DNA of 64,000 bases from Patescibacteria group bacterium (GTDB lineage Bacteria > Patescibacteriota > Patescibacteriia > JAHIZJ01), in contig JBAZUB010000001.1 of the NCBI GenBank assembly GCA_041661625.1, positions 310,001-374,000 of the forward strand. Direction: 5' to 3'. The translations under genes and the position numbers were made by a program. The notes under the pieces were generated by a model. That model saw only the letters and a program-made list of their open reading frames with translations. It ran no database searches and had not been told where the DNA came from. Each line of letters opens with the position of its first letter. Position 1 is the stretch's first letter. Positions 36,588-45,832 of the stretch are shown here, piece after piece.

Positions 36588-38321
36588 ATGTTGAAACAAG
36601 AACAAATAGAGCGCATCTTGTTGGAATCGAAAGTCATACCCGAAACCGACATCAAAAAGGCTGTCACTGAGGCTGCCAACGAGAACATGTCGCTGACCGA
36701 CTACTTGATCCAGCAAAAACTGGTTTCGGAGAACGGTCTTTATGAAGCAGTCGCCAATTATTACGGCGCTGTTTTTGTTGATTTGAAGAAGCAAGTAATC
36801 CGCAAGGACTTGTTGCAATTGATACCCGAGTCAGTCGTCCAGGCGCACCAACTCATCCCCTATGAACAAACCACCAAAGCTCTAAAAGTCGCCGTCACTG
36901 ATCCCAGCGACATCGAAATCATTGAATTCATAAAGAAACGCGCCCCCAATACCGTAGAAATCACAGTTACGACACCCACGGCCATCAAAGAAATTCTCAA
37001 GCAGCACCATAAGGGCATCAAGGCCAAATTTGACGAGATGACCACGGCTGGCAACCAAGCCGAGGTAGCCATTGATCAAAAAGATCTTAAGAAGCTCGCC
37101 CAGGATCTGCCCATTATCCGCATTGTCGATACGTTGCTGGAATATGCCATATTCGAAAGCGCCTCCGATATTCACATCGAACCGACCGAAAAAGATGTCA
37201 TGGTGCGCTATCGCATCGACGGAATCTTGCGAGAGGTAATGACTTTGCCGAAAAAAACCCAGTTTGGATTAGTGGCTCGCATTAAAATATTATCGAATTT
37301 AAAATTAGACGAACACCGCTTGCCTCAGGATGGCCGGTTCAAGGTCACTAATGATGATTACCAGGTTGCGTTTCGTGTGTCGATTATCCCGGTCTATGAC
37401 GGTGAAAAGATCGTCTTGCGTTTGTTGAACGAATCAGCCCAGGTATTGACCCTGGATCAGCTGGGGCTATTGTCGCGGTCTTTGGAAATATTGAAACGAA
37501 ACATTGCCAAACCTCACGGCATGATTCTGGTAACCGGGCCGACCGGCTCGGGAAAAACCACCACGTTATACACGGTTTTAAATATTCTGAATAAACCCGG
37601 GGTGAATATTTCCACGGTCGAAGACCCAATCGAATATCGCATGCCCCGGATTAATCAAAGCCAGGTTAACCCAAAGATCGGCTTTACATTTTCGATCGGC
37701 CTGCGCTCATTACTGCGCCAAGACCCCAACATTATCATGGTCGGGGAAATTCGCGACAAAGAAACAGCTGAGATTGCCGCCAATGCCGCTATGACCGGTC
37801 ACTTGGTTTTGTCCACGCTGCACACTAACGATGCCATCGGCGCCCTCCCCCGCTTGTTAGAAATGGGGGTGCCGTCATTCCTGGTCGCCAGCACTACAAA
37901 CTTAGTTATGGCTCAGCGCCTGGTACGCAAGATCTGTCCAAATTGTATTGTCAGTTATACCCTAAGCACCCGGGCAATATCCGAATTGGAAAAGCAGATC
38001 AATCTGCAAGCCATCCTGAAAACGCTCAATGATGAAGGCGCGGTCAGCTTGGCCAAGGCCAATCCTGAATCATTGCTTTTTTACCGAGGCAAGGGCTGTC
38101 AGGAATGCAATCAAACGGGATATAAGGGTCGGGTCGGTATTTATGAAGTTATGGAAATCGACCACGAAGTAGCCGATGCCATAACCAAGAATGTATCCGC
38201 CGAAGACCTGCGCGCCCTCGCAAAAAAGAAGGGCATGTTGAATATGCTGGAAGATGGTTTTATCAAGGCTAAAATGGGCACCACTTCATTGGAAGAAGTA
38301 TTGCGGGTTACTAAAGACTAG
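36588..38321 (+). CDS. pilB: Type IV pilus assembly ATPase
   Basis: 577 residues. The N-terminal MshEN-like domain (1-145) is of the type that binds c-di-GMP in some PilB proteins. The GspE/PilB ATPase core has SASDIHIEPT (191-200), Walker A GPTGSGKTT (317-325), VEDPIEY (344-350), GEIRD (386-390) and the His-box LSTLHTNDAIGALPRL (408-423). A zinc site uses Cys 450/453 and the later GCQECNQTGYKGRVGIYE pair. PilB drives pilus extension. No pilT retraction ATPase is in the window. It starts the pil operon. Confidence 0.97.
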   Translation: MLKQEQIERILLESKVIPETDIKKAVTEAANENMSLTDYLIQQKLVSENGLYEAVANYYGAVFVDLKKQVIRKDLLQLIPESVVQAHQLIPYEQTTKALKVAVTDPSDIEIIEFIKKRAPNTVEITVTTPTAIKEILKQHHKGIKAKFDEMTTAGNQAEVAIDQKDLKKLAQDLPIIRIVDTLLEYAIFESASDIHIEPTEKDVMVRYRIDGILREVMTLPKKTQFGLVARIKILSNLKLDEHRLPQDGRFKVTNDDYQVAFRVSIIPVYDGEKIVLRLLNESAQVLTLDQLGLLSRSLEILKRNIAKPHGMILVTGPTGSGKTTTLYTVLNILNKPGVNISTVEDPIEYRMPRINQSQVNPKIGFTFSIGLRSLLRQDPNIIMVGEIRDKETAEIAANAAMTGHLVLSTLHTNDAIGALPRLLEMGVPSFLVASTTNLVMAQRLVRKICPNCIVSYTLSTRAISELEKQINLQAILKTLNDEGAVSLAKANPESLLFYRGKGCQECNQTGYKGRVGIYEVMEIDHEVADAITKNVSAEDLRALAKKKGMLNMLEDGFIKAKMGTTSLEEVLRVTKD

Positions 38322-38323
38322 CT

Positions 38324-39541
38324 ATGCCGATATTTTCTTATACCGCCCAAACTGCCGCCGGTCAGATCCAGCAAAATACTCTGTCGGCTGATAATGAAAC
38401 CGATCTGGCTACCAAGCTTCAGGCGGGTGGGCTGACGCTTGTTTCCGCTACTGCCCAGTCCGAAGGCAATAAAAAAAGTGGTTTGTCTTGGACGGACAAA
38501 TATACGGCCATAACACTGGTTGATAAAATGTTCTTTACCCAAAATTTACAGGTAATGGTACGAACCGGTTTTTCGGTATCAAAGGCGCTCAAAACGCTGT
38601 CACTCCAGGCACGTACGAAAAGGTTCGCTTACATCATTGAGCAGATCAAGAATGACGTCGAACAGGGCCGCACCCTCGCTACGGCGCTCCGGTCATACCC
38701 CAAGGTATTTCCCCCCATATTCATCAACATGGTGGAAGCCGGAGAATTATCCGGCCAGCTGGAAAATGTGCTCGATCGTCTGACCCTGCAAATGAAGAAA
38801 GATCATAATCTGATTGCCAAAGTAAAAAGCGCCTTAACATATCCCGTAGTTATACTGGTAGCCATGGTGGGCATCGCCATTGGCATGTTTATTTTTGTGA
38901 TTCCAAAAATTACTAGCCTATATGCGGAAACCGAGGTAGCGCTACCGATGGCTACTCGAATTTTGATTGGCGTAAGCGATTTTGCATCAAAGAACGCGGT
39001 GTTTGTCATCGGCGGAATAATCGGCCTGGTGGCATTGATAATCCGCCTGATTCGCACGGTCAAAGGCAAACGAACCATCGACTGGCTGAGCTTGAAGTTG
39101 CCGATTGCCAATAAAATAGTCAAAAAAATTAACCTGGCTCGTTTCACCCGAACGCTTAGCTCATTACTCAAGACCGACATCCCAATAGTTCAGACCTTCC
39201 AGATTATTTCTAAAACCTTGGGCAACACCTACTATTGCGATGCCATGATGCAGGTATCAGAAAAGGTAAAACAGGGTATCACAGTTACTTCGGTGATTGA
39301 GAATTACCCCACCCTGTTCCCACCGGTTGTTACCCAGATTATTAATGTCGGGGAACAGTCCGGCACACTTGATACCATCGCCGAAGAGATTGCGGTTTTT
39401 TACGAAGAGGATGTTGAACAAACGATGGCTGGATTATCCACCATTATTGAACCGATTCTAATGTTGATCCTGGGTGTCGGCGTAGGCTTAATTGCGATCG
39501 CGATAATCATGCCGATGTACAATTTGACTCAAGTAATCTAA
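38324..39541 (+). CDS. pilC: Type IV pilus inner-membrane platform protein
   Basis: 405 residues with the duplicated T2SSF domain: VMVRTGFSVSKALKTLSLQ (first copy) and LSSLLKTDIPIVQTFQII (second copy), each followed by a conserved ENYP/RSYP..FPP..MV/IN.GE.SG segment (MVEAGELSGQLENVL, INVGEQSGTLDTI). It has three TM segments (about 171, 222 and the C-terminal LMLILGVGVGLIAIAIIMPM). It couples PilB rotation to pilin insertion. It starts 2 bases after pilB. Confidence 0.97.
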   Translation: MPIFSYTAQTAAGQIQQNTLSADNETDLATKLQAGGLTLVSATAQSEGNKKSGLSWTDKYTAITLVDKMFFTQNLQVMVRTGFSVSKALKTLSLQARTKRFAYIIEQIKNDVEQGRTLATALRSYPKVFPPIFINMVEAGELSGQLENVLDRLTLQMKKDHNLIAKVKSALTYPVVILVAMVGIAIGMFIFVIPKITSLYAETEVALPMATRILIGVSDFASKNAVFVIGGIIGLVALIIRLIRTVKGKRTIDWLSLKLPIANKIVKKINLARFTRTLSSLLKTDIPIVQTFQIISKTLGNTYYCDAMMQVSEKVKQGITVTSVIENYPTLFPPVVTQIINVGEQSGTLDTIAEEIAVFYEEDVEQTMAGLSTIIEPILMLILGVGVGLIAIAIIMPMYNLTQVI

Positions 39542-40863
39542 TGCGCGCCAATACTAAAAAGGGGATGACGCTTATCGAGGTTGTGGTCGCTTTGTGTATA
39601 TTCGTCGTCGCGTTAGCGGGGTTATACTCATTGATCGTAATAAGCTCGCGCGTATCAACGGATAGCCGAGCCAGACTTGACGCCACCGCCCTAGCCAATG
39701 AGCGCGTGGAGATGATTCGTAATCTCTCATACGACAACATTGGTACGAGCGCTGGCATACCAAGCGGCACCCTGCTGCAGAGCGAGGCGGTGACGGTAAA
39801 CAATATTCACTACACCATCACGATTGATGTCCGGTATGTTGACGACCCATTTGACGGCACATTGGGCGGCCCCCTAAACGATCCCTTCAATACTGACTAC
39901 AAGCGGGTCCGGATCGAAGTCAGCTGGCCAAATATGCTTAACCATATACCGGTCATATTGGTTACCGACGCCACCCCGAAAGGCGTGGAAAATAATGATG
40001 TCGGGGGTACGCTTATCTTGACCGCATTTGATGCCAATGGCAATCCAGTACCATCACCCGCCGTTCATATCTTCAACGACGATGTCGTGCCGGCAATCAA
40101 CATCAATACCACGATGGACGCTAATGGACGGTATGTATTACCAGGCATGCCGGTAGCTCAGGAAACCTACGATATTTCGGTCACTAAAGCTGGTTATAGC
40201 ACCTCTACAACCTACCCAGTTAGCGCGGGCAATCCAAATCCCACTCCCCCCGCCGCATCGATCTTTGCCGGCACCGTCACTCAGCTTAGCTTCACAATCG
40301 ATCAATTGGGAGCGTTGACGATTCATTCCCTTGACCCAGCCGGGGCGCCGATCGGATCAGTCGCCTACCAGCTACGGGGCTCAAAGACGATTGGCACTGA
40401 CGCTGCTGGTAATCCAATATACAAGTATTTACAGAACGTTTCCACCAATGCCAGCGGAGAATCGGTATTGAATGATATGGAATGGGACACATATGTCTTG
40501 ACCATAGATTCGGTAGCTACTGGCTATGACATTGCCGGCACAAATCCGCCCGGAACAATCAATCTCGCGCCCGGCGCTAGCCTATCATACGAGCTTACCT
40601 TAGTGCCGCACACTGATCATACTTTGTTGGTCACGGTCCGGGATCAGATCGGGGGTTTAATGGCTGGCGCAACCGCCCAGCTGACTCTAGCGGCTCCACC
40701 GTACGATGTGACTCAGACCACCAACGCTAACGGGCAAATATTCTTTTCCGCGCTGACTTCCGGTGATTATACATTAACAACCCACGCTGACGGCTACGTT
40801 GATGTTATTACTCCAGTAACAGTAAACGGGCAATCCCATGTTGAGATATCACTCACGCCATAA
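39541..40863 (+). CDS. Large minor pilin with carboxypeptidase-regulatory-like beta domains
   Basis: 440 residues. A class III/type IV pilin signal reads KKGMTLIEVVVALCIFVVAL: cleavage after Gly 8 and Glu +5 of the mature form. About 115 residues of pilin-like head follow. Then come three to four repeats of a carboxypeptidase-regulatory/CnaB-like fold (GGTLILTAFDANGNPVPSPA, LGALTIHSLDPAGAPIGSVA, TLLVTVRDQIGGLMAGATAQ), each with a NANGQ/DANGRY-type turn. Such modules make rigid adhesive stalks, so this may be a tip adhesin. It shares one base with pilC and overlaps the next gene by 26. Confidence 0.88.
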   Translation: MRANTKKGMTLIEVVVALCIFVVALAGLYSLIVISSRVSTDSRARLDATALANERVEMIRNLSYDNIGTSAGIPSGTLLQSEAVTVNNIHYTITIDVRYVDDPFDGTLGGPLNDPFNTDYKRVRIEVSWPNMLNHIPVILVTDATPKGVENNDVGGTLILTAFDANGNPVPSPAVHIFNDDVVPAININTTMDANGRYVLPGMPVAQETYDISVTKAGYSTSTTYPVSAGNPNPTPPAASIFAGTVTQLSFTIDQLGALTIHSLDPAGAPIGSVAYQLRGSKTIGTDAAGNPIYKYLQNVSTNASGESVLNDMEWDTYVLTIDSVATGYDIAGTNPPGTINLAPGASLSYELTLVPHTDHTLLVTVRDQIGGLMAGATAQLTLAAPPYDVTQTTNANGQIFFSALTSGDYTLTTHADGYVDVITPVTVNGQSHVEISLTP

Positions 40864-41479
40864 ACAAACCACTACTCGATTATCTGGTTTTACGCTCATG
40901 GAAACCATGGTAGCCATGGCTATATTCTCACTGGCGTTGGCAATTCTGTATAATTTTTACCTTCAGGGCATGGGCTCGCAACGTTACACCACCGAACAAG
41001 CACAGGCAGTCAACAGTCTCCGCCAGGGTACCGAAACAATGGTACGAGAGTTGCGAGAAGCCCGGTATGGTGATGATGGTACGTACATATTAGTTGACGC
41101 TCAAGACCAGGAAATAATTTTTTTCAGCGACGTCGACACTGACAATACTACCGAAAAAGTCAGATATTTTCTCGATGGCACTACCTTGAAAAAGGGCGTG
41201 ACCAACCCGATTGGCGACCCGCCCACCTATGTCGGCGGCGTTGAGTCCATTACCGAGCTGTCTCCATACGTCCGCAATGGCAGTGATCCGATATTCGTAT
41301 ACTATAATGGCGGATATCCCGGCGACGTGATTAATAATCCCCTACCTACCCCCAGTCGGCTAACCGACACCAAGATGGTTCAGCTGCGTCTGCTGGTCAA
41401 TGTTGATGTCAACCGCGCTCCCGACAGTTTGGAAGTTATTTCAAATGTTCAGATCAGGAATCTAAAAACCAATCTGTAA
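40838..41479 (+). CDS. Minor pilin (PilW-like)
   Basis: 213 residues. The prepilin site LSGFTLMETMVAMAIFSLAL has Gly, Phe +1 and Glu +5, followed by the N-terminal helix. The head contains short strands (EIIFFSDVDTDNTTEKVRYF). The last part (LVNVDVNRAPDSLEVISNVQ) resembles minor pseudopilins such as PilW/GspJ. The ATG lies inside the end of the previous gene (26-base overlap). Confidence 0.87.
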   Translation: MLRYHSRHKQTTTRLSGFTLMETMVAMAIFSLALAILYNFYLQGMGSQRYTTEQAQAVNSLRQGTETMVRELREARYGDDGTYILVDAQDQEIIFFSDVDTDNTTEKVRYFLDGTTLKKGVTNPIGDPPTYVGGVESITELSPYVRNGSDPIFVYYNGGYPGDVINNPLPTPSRLTDTKMVQLRLLVNVDVNRAPDSLEVISNVQIRNLKTNL

Positions 41480-41480
41480 T

Positions 41481-42893
41481 ATGACCCACCAGCGTTCAAA
41501 TATTCATCAATCATCGGGCTCGGTTTTGGTAATGGCTGTAGTATTTATTTCCGTCATCTTTACCATGTTTGGCGCATTGATTAGTTATGTCTTGACCCAG
41601 CAGAAAACGAATATCCGTAATGTTTCCTGGAGCCGAGCTTTGCTGATTGCGGAAGCGGGTGCAAATTATTCCCGCTGGCATCTGGCACACGCTTCGAATG
41701 ATTTTGATTTTTCGGGTACCTACGACTACTCCGACCCCAGTGGCGGGGTAATTGGCCATTATACTCTCGAAGTTGCCGAACCCAGACAATGCACTACCAC
41801 TGTCACCATTAAATCCACTGGCTGGACTGATGAATACCCGAACATGAAAAGAATAATCCGGGTGAGCTATGGACGCCCGTCGCTGGCTCAATATGCGTTC
41901 CTGACAAATTCTGATGTCTGGATTGGCGATACTGAGTCCGTCGTGGGGCCGCTTCATTCCAACGGCGGCATTCGAATGGATGGGACCCAAAACGCTATTT
42001 CGACTTCAACCAAAACCACCTACACCTGCCAGCCAATGCATGGCTGCAATCCGGCTCAGACGAAACCAGGTATTTGGGGCACCGGCAATGGCAACGCTGA
42101 CGGTCTTTGGTCGTTTCCGGTGCCTTATATCGACTTTAACTCAATTACAACCGATTTAGCAGATTTGAAGGCGACCGCTCAAAACGGCGGGTATTATTTC
42201 GGCCCTTCGGGTGCGTATGGCTACCACATCAAATTTAAAAACGACGGGTCATTTGATTTATACAAGGTTGTAAAACTAAAGGCCAATGTTTATGGCTGCG
42301 ATACCCAGTGGAACTGCAGCTGGGATTCTAATGATATCAAACCGGGCAATGGTGAGGATTTTATTGCCAATTATCCCCTGGCAGTGGATGAATGCAATAA
42401 ACAAAATCTCATTTTTGTGGAAGATAAAAAAGTTTGGGTGGATGGAGTGTTGAAAGAAAAGGCCACCGTGGCGGCCGCGCAGTTTCCTGAAAGTGCCGCC
42501 ACCAACGCATCAATTATTATCAACGGCAACATCTCCCGCGCTGACCCAACCGACACCATGCTGGGCTTGATCGCCCAACAGAACGTCCTGGTTCCCTATG
42601 ACTCCCCTAATGTTTTAGAAATACAGGCTGTCATGGTGGCTCAAAAAGGTGCTGTCCAACGTTTGTACTACAATCCCGACAATCCCAAGAATAAAATCAT
42701 GGTACGCGGGTCAATCGTCAGTAATAATGTTTGGACTTGGTCATGGGTCAATGGCAGCGGTACGGTAATATCCGGCTATCAAACGACCGAATCACATTAT
42801 GAACCGGCGTTAATATATCTGCCGCCTCCTTACTTTCCCACGATTGGTGAATTCAGCTCGATATCTTGGGAAGAGTTAATGCCCGGCCAGTAA
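41481..42893 (+). CDS. PilX-like pilus assembly protein
   Basis: 470 residues. The N-terminal hydrophobic helix (GSVLVMAVVFISVIFTMFGA) is followed by RALLIAEAGANYSRWHL, the ALxxAEAGxxxA-type motif of PilX/Tad-like proteins. It lacks the Glu +5 of ordinary pilins. The large exported part has paired cysteines (TYTCQPMHGC, YGCDTQWNCSWD) that probably make disulfides, and a DUF-like C-terminus. It follows the PilW-like gene by 1 base. Confidence 0.82.
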   Translation: MTHQRSNIHQSSGSVLVMAVVFISVIFTMFGALISYVLTQQKTNIRNVSWSRALLIAEAGANYSRWHLAHASNDFDFSGTYDYSDPSGGVIGHYTLEVAEPRQCTTTVTIKSTGWTDEYPNMKRIIRVSYGRPSLAQYAFLTNSDVWIGDTESVVGPLHSNGGIRMDGTQNAISTSTKTTYTCQPMHGCNPAQTKPGIWGTGNGNADGLWSFPVPYIDFNSITTDLADLKATAQNGGYYFGPSGAYGYHIKFKNDGSFDLYKVVKLKANVYGCDTQWNCSWDSNDIKPGNGEDFIANYPLAVDECNKQNLIFVEDKKVWVDGVLKEKATVAAAQFPESAATNASIIINGNISRADPTDTMLGLIAQQNVLVPYDSPNVLEIQAVMVAQKGAVQRLYYNPDNPKNKIMVRGSIVSNNVWTWSWVNGSGTVISGYQTTESHYEPALIYLPPPYFPTIGEFSSISWEELMPGQ

Positions 42894-42925
42894 TTCAACT
42901 TCTTTCTTCAACTCGGTAAACGCGA

Positions 42926-42931
42926 TATAAT
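42926..42931 (+). promoter_or_regulatory. Possible internal -10 box before pilM
   Basis: Perfect TATAAT 8 bases before the pilM ATG, with only weak -35 candidates (TTTCTT or TTCTTC). The transcript would be nearly leaderless. Confidence 0.4.
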
Positions 42932-42939
42932 ATCTACAC

Positions 42940-44019
42940 ATGGCTTTACTCCGATCACATACTGAAGCATTCGGTCTCGACTTGAGCGACGGTGTCGTGC
43001 GCGCGGTACAATTTTCCAGTCAGCGCCGCGGCTTAGCTGTCACTGCTTTTGCCGAACAATCACTGCCAACCGGTATTATTGTTAAGGGTGAACCACAGGA
43101 ACCGAAAAGCTTGGCTGAGGCGATTAAATCACTTTTAGTCAAGCCCCGATTTGGTCGTTTTACATCGCGCCGCGTGGTAGTGAGTCTCCCGGACAGCCGG
43201 ACATTTTCAAAAATCATTGAGGTGCCCAATACCGACGGCACCCAGACTCAAGCTGCAATTCAGGACGAGGTGAGCCAGTACCTCCCCTATTCGATCGAGG
43301 AGCTATATCTGGATTGGAAACCTTTTGGGGTATTTCGAGGACTCGATAAGATACGCGTATTAATAAATGCCGTTCCAAAAGCCATCGCCGATACCTATGG
43401 CACCGCCCTAGAAGATGCCGACCTCAAGCCCATAGCTTTTATCGCTGAACCTTCCGCTATCGCATACGCCATGACCAATCACGCCGATTTGGCAGCCACT
43501 GCTCGCCTGATCATCGACCTGAATGAGCTCCGCACCACTTATATAGTGGTCGATCATGACGCCGTGACGTTTAGTACTACCAACCATGACATTTCCGGGA
43601 ATTCGGTGACTAATATGATTGTCACCAGTCTACAGATAACATCCACCGAAGCCGAAGAAGCCAAACGACTTTGCGGGCTTGATCCAACCCGCGGACGAGC
43701 CGCATTGCCCACCATATTGCAGCCCTTTATTGAACAGCTGTCGTGTGATATCAAGCGTATCTTGGAATATTATGGATCTCACTCGCCAACCAATACACCG
43801 ATCGCCGAAATTGTCCTAACCGGTACCGGTGCTGACATGCGGCTACTGACAAATCATCTGAGTGAGATGTTGGAGCAAAAAGTAGTGATAGGCAATCCGT
43901 GGGCTAAAGCCGGAAATATCAAATTAAACGGCCTGGCCAGTTATAAACTCATCCAAGCATTACCAGCCGTAATTGGCCTGGGGCTTATCGCCCAGAGTTC
44001 TAAAATATCCGAAGTATGA
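42940..44019 (+). CDS. pilM: Type IV pilus assembly protein PilM
   Basis: 359 residues with the actin-like PilM fold: AFGLDLSDGVVRAVQFSSQR (7-26), VVVSLPDSRTFSKIIEVP, AIQDEVSQYLPYSIEELYLDW (the classic PilM block) and the ATP-site LTGTGADMRLL near 289. PilM sits on the cytoplasmic face and binds the PilN N-terminus. It overlaps pilN by 4 bases (ATGA). Confidence 0.95.
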   Translation: MALLRSHTEAFGLDLSDGVVRAVQFSSQRRGLAVTAFAEQSLPTGIIVKGEPQEPKSLAEAIKSLLVKPRFGRFTSRRVVVSLPDSRTFSKIIEVPNTDGTQTQAAIQDEVSQYLPYSIEELYLDWKPFGVFRGLDKIRVLINAVPKAIADTYGTALEDADLKPIAFIAEPSAIAYAMTNHADLAATARLIIDLNELRTTYIVVDHDAVTFSTTNHDISGNSVTNMIVTSLQITSTEAEEAKRLCGLDPTRGRAALPTILQPFIEQLSCDIKRILEYYGSHSPTNTPIAEIVLTGTGADMRLLTNHLSEMLEQKVVIGNPWAKAGNIKLNGLASYKLIQALPAVIGLGLIAQSSKISEV

Positions 44020-44567
44020 TAATCTTGAATCTTCTTCCATTCGAGAAGAAGCACAGCATTGCAATCGAACACACCCGCCGGTTACAGAAGAAACTGGTGG
44101 CCATCTTCATGACCAGTCTGGTGCTGTGCCTTGCCATCTTACTGGCAACCAATTGGTATATTGGATATGAACTAAAATCAACCGAAGAACAAATTTCCAG
44201 TGTTCGGCAGATGCTAAGCAGCCATGGCGGAGATTCCAACGCCCAGATCGAAGCCATGAATGAACAAATAGCCCAGCTGCAAGGCATTCAAAAGGAGCAC
44301 ATTATCTGGCCTTCAATCATTGGCCAGCTGTCGAATACGACCGTCTCTGGAATCACCTTAAATACAATCTCCTTCGATGCCGCGCTACAGACTGTCACGT
44401 TGACCGGTACCGCTCTTACTCGCCAGAATCTGGTGGCCTATAAAGAAAAACTGGCTGCCATCTCGTTTGTTTCAAATATTGAATCGCCACTATCTGACCT
44501 GATCCAACGCGAAAATATCAATTTTGAATTCAAAGGCAAGTTTACCTATTCACCAACCGCTCAATGA
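44016..44567 (+). CDS. pilN: Type IV pilus assembly protein PilN
   Basis: 183 residues. The N-terminal MIILNLLPFEKK is the PilM-binding INLLP motif. Then come one TM (LVAIFMTSLVLCLAILLATN), a coiled coil (QIEAMNEQIAQLQGI) and a ferredoxin-like periplasmic-side domain (VSGITLNTISFDAALQTVTL). It overlaps pilM and pilO by 4 bases each. Confidence 0.94.
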   Translation: MIILNLLPFEKKHSIAIEHTRRLQKKLVAIFMTSLVLCLAILLATNWYIGYELKSTEEQISSVRQMLSSHGGDSNAQIEAMNEQIAQLQGIQKEHIIWPSIIGQLSNTTVSGITLNTISFDAALQTVTLTGTALTRQNLVAYKEKLAAISFVSNIESPLSDLIQRENINFEFKGKFTYSPTAQ

Positions 44568-45148
44568 AATTAAAGTTAACATCTTCATTTAGCTGGCTGA
44601 TTGGTGCGGTGGTTATAGCGATATGTTTTGTGCTGTTTGCGTATTTCCCACTCAGCAGTCAGCTGAAGAACCGCACGAATACCGCCATCGACAAGCGCAA
44701 TGAGTTGATTGATTTACAGGAGCAGGTGCAGAATATCGGCAAGCAGCAGGGCGAGACGGAACTTGATCAAAAACAAACCGAACTTAATCGCCTACTGATT
44801 CCTAAGCAGAGTATTTTGGAATTCCTCTCGACCATCGAGGAGCACGCACGTACGGCTGGCGTTACCGAGACGCTATCATTCGATGAGTTTCCCGCAAGCA
44901 CAGCAACAATTTTGAAACACCCCATCAGCTTAACCGTAACCGGACAATATGACGACGTTATCAAGTTTCTCCGTTCACTAGAAGGTCTGGATTATTATGT
45001 CAACTTCAAGCAGTTTTCAATTACTCACAGCAGCACGGCTGTAAAGCCCGCGAGTATTGTTTCGACCAATCCAACCAGTAACGAGCTCGTGGCTAGCGAT
45101 GCCGATGCTATCCAATTGACTCTAGCTGGGTTTGCCTACTGGCATTAA
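44564..45148 (+). CDS. pilO: Type IV pilus assembly protein PilO
   Basis: 194 residues: one TM (SFSWLIGAVVIAICFVLFAY), a coiled coil (IDLQEQVQNIGKQQGETELD) and a ferredoxin-like domain (PISLTVTGQYDDVIKFLRSL, a strong PilO signature). It dimerises with PilN to align the pilus machine. Confidence 0.93.
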   Translation: MKLKLTSSFSWLIGAVVIAICFVLFAYFPLSSQLKNRTNTAIDKRNELIDLQEQVQNIGKQQGETELDQKQTELNRLLIPKQSILEFLSTIEEHARTAGVTETLSFDEFPASTATILKHPISLTVTGQYDDVIKFLRSLEGLDYYVNFKQFSITHSSTAVKPASIVSTNPTSNELVASDADAIQLTLAGFAYWH

Positions 45149-45159
45149 TTGTCTTAATT

Positions 45160-45435
45160 ATGAGATTAGAAATTAAACATCTGAACAAAACATATTCGCT
45201 GGCCGTCTGGGCGCTGGGCTTGGCGGTGGTGATCTGGTCGCTTTGGTTAGCTTATCAAAGTATCAACCGAGCCATACTTAATCCGCCTGACACTACTTTT
45301 AGTAATATTAATATGCGACAGCACAAACTCAACAACGCTGCTTATGATAAAGTCATGGCGGCTTGGTCAGAAAAGAAGGAACAGGGCAAAGTCGACGAAC
45401 CATTGACTAATCCATTCATCAGCCGTTCCGAATAG
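45160..45435 (+). CDS. Small single-pass protein at the end of the pil operon
   Basis: 91 residues: short basic N-terminus, one TM (LAVWALGLAVVIWSLWLAYQ, about 14-33), then a charged extracellular tail (YDKVMAAWSEKKEQGKVDE). It occupies the place of pilP but lacks the lipobox and the beta domain of PilP, so homology is not claimed. It may stabilise the PilMNO complex. Confidence 0.72.
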   Translation: MRLEIKHLNKTYSLAVWALGLAVVIWSLWLAYQSINRAILNPPDTTFSNINMRQHKLNNAAYDKVMAAWSEKKEQGKVDEPLTNPFISRSE

Positions 45436-45437
45436 CC

Positions 45438-45466
45438 TTGACAGTCACCCCAGCGGAAGCTATACT
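45438..45466 (+). promoter_or_regulatory. Promoter of rpmA
   Basis: Perfect TTGACA (45438-45443), 17 bases, TATACT (45461-45466), 34 bases before the rpmA ATG and just after the last pil gene. Confidence 0.85.
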
Positions 45467-45499
45467 ACGTTCTGTAACTATTGAGCACTCTTTACTCAC

Positions 45500-45781
45500 A
45501 TGGCCCATACTAAATCCGGCGGCTCGACCGCCCTTGGTCGCGATTCCCAAAGCAAACGGCTCGGTGTAAAACTTTTCGGGGGCGAGATAGCCAAACCCGG
45601 CGCGATCATTGTCCGGCAGCGCGGCACAAAATACCACCCCGGTAAAAACGTTAAACGTGGCAACGACGATACCCTGTTTGCACTGACTAGCGGCGTTGTG
45701 AAGTTCACCAAGAAGAAGCGTCAGCGTTTCGATGGCGCTCTCAAGCAAGCTACTTTCGTGGAAGTCGTCTCAAAAAGCTAG
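45500..45781 (+). CDS. rpmA: 50S ribosomal protein L27
   Basis: 93 residues: MAHTKSGGSTALGRDSQSKR, then LGVKLFGGE and IIVRQRGTKYHPGKNVKRG, the standard L27 body. L27 reaches the peptidyl transferase centre with its N-terminus. There is no cleavable N-terminal extension of the Firmicutes type. No rplU lies upstream, which is unusual, since rplU-rpmA is the common pair. It is a single gene with promoter and terminator. Confidence 0.96.
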   Translation: MAHTKSGGSTALGRDSQSKRLGVKLFGGEIAKPGAIIVRQRGTKYHPGKNVKRGNDDTLFALTSGVVKFTKKKRQRFDGALKQATFVEVVSKS

Positions 45782-45802
45782 CCACATCTACAATCTCAAA
45801 AC

Positions 45803-45827
45803 AAAAGCGGGCTGTTAGCCCGCTTTT
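45803..45827. terminator. Bidirectional terminator between rpmA and pyrG
   Basis: AAAAGCGGGCT (45803-45813), loop GTT, AGCCCGCTTTT (45817-45827), with more T residues after it. Confidence 0.92.
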
Positions 45828-45832
45828 TTTGG

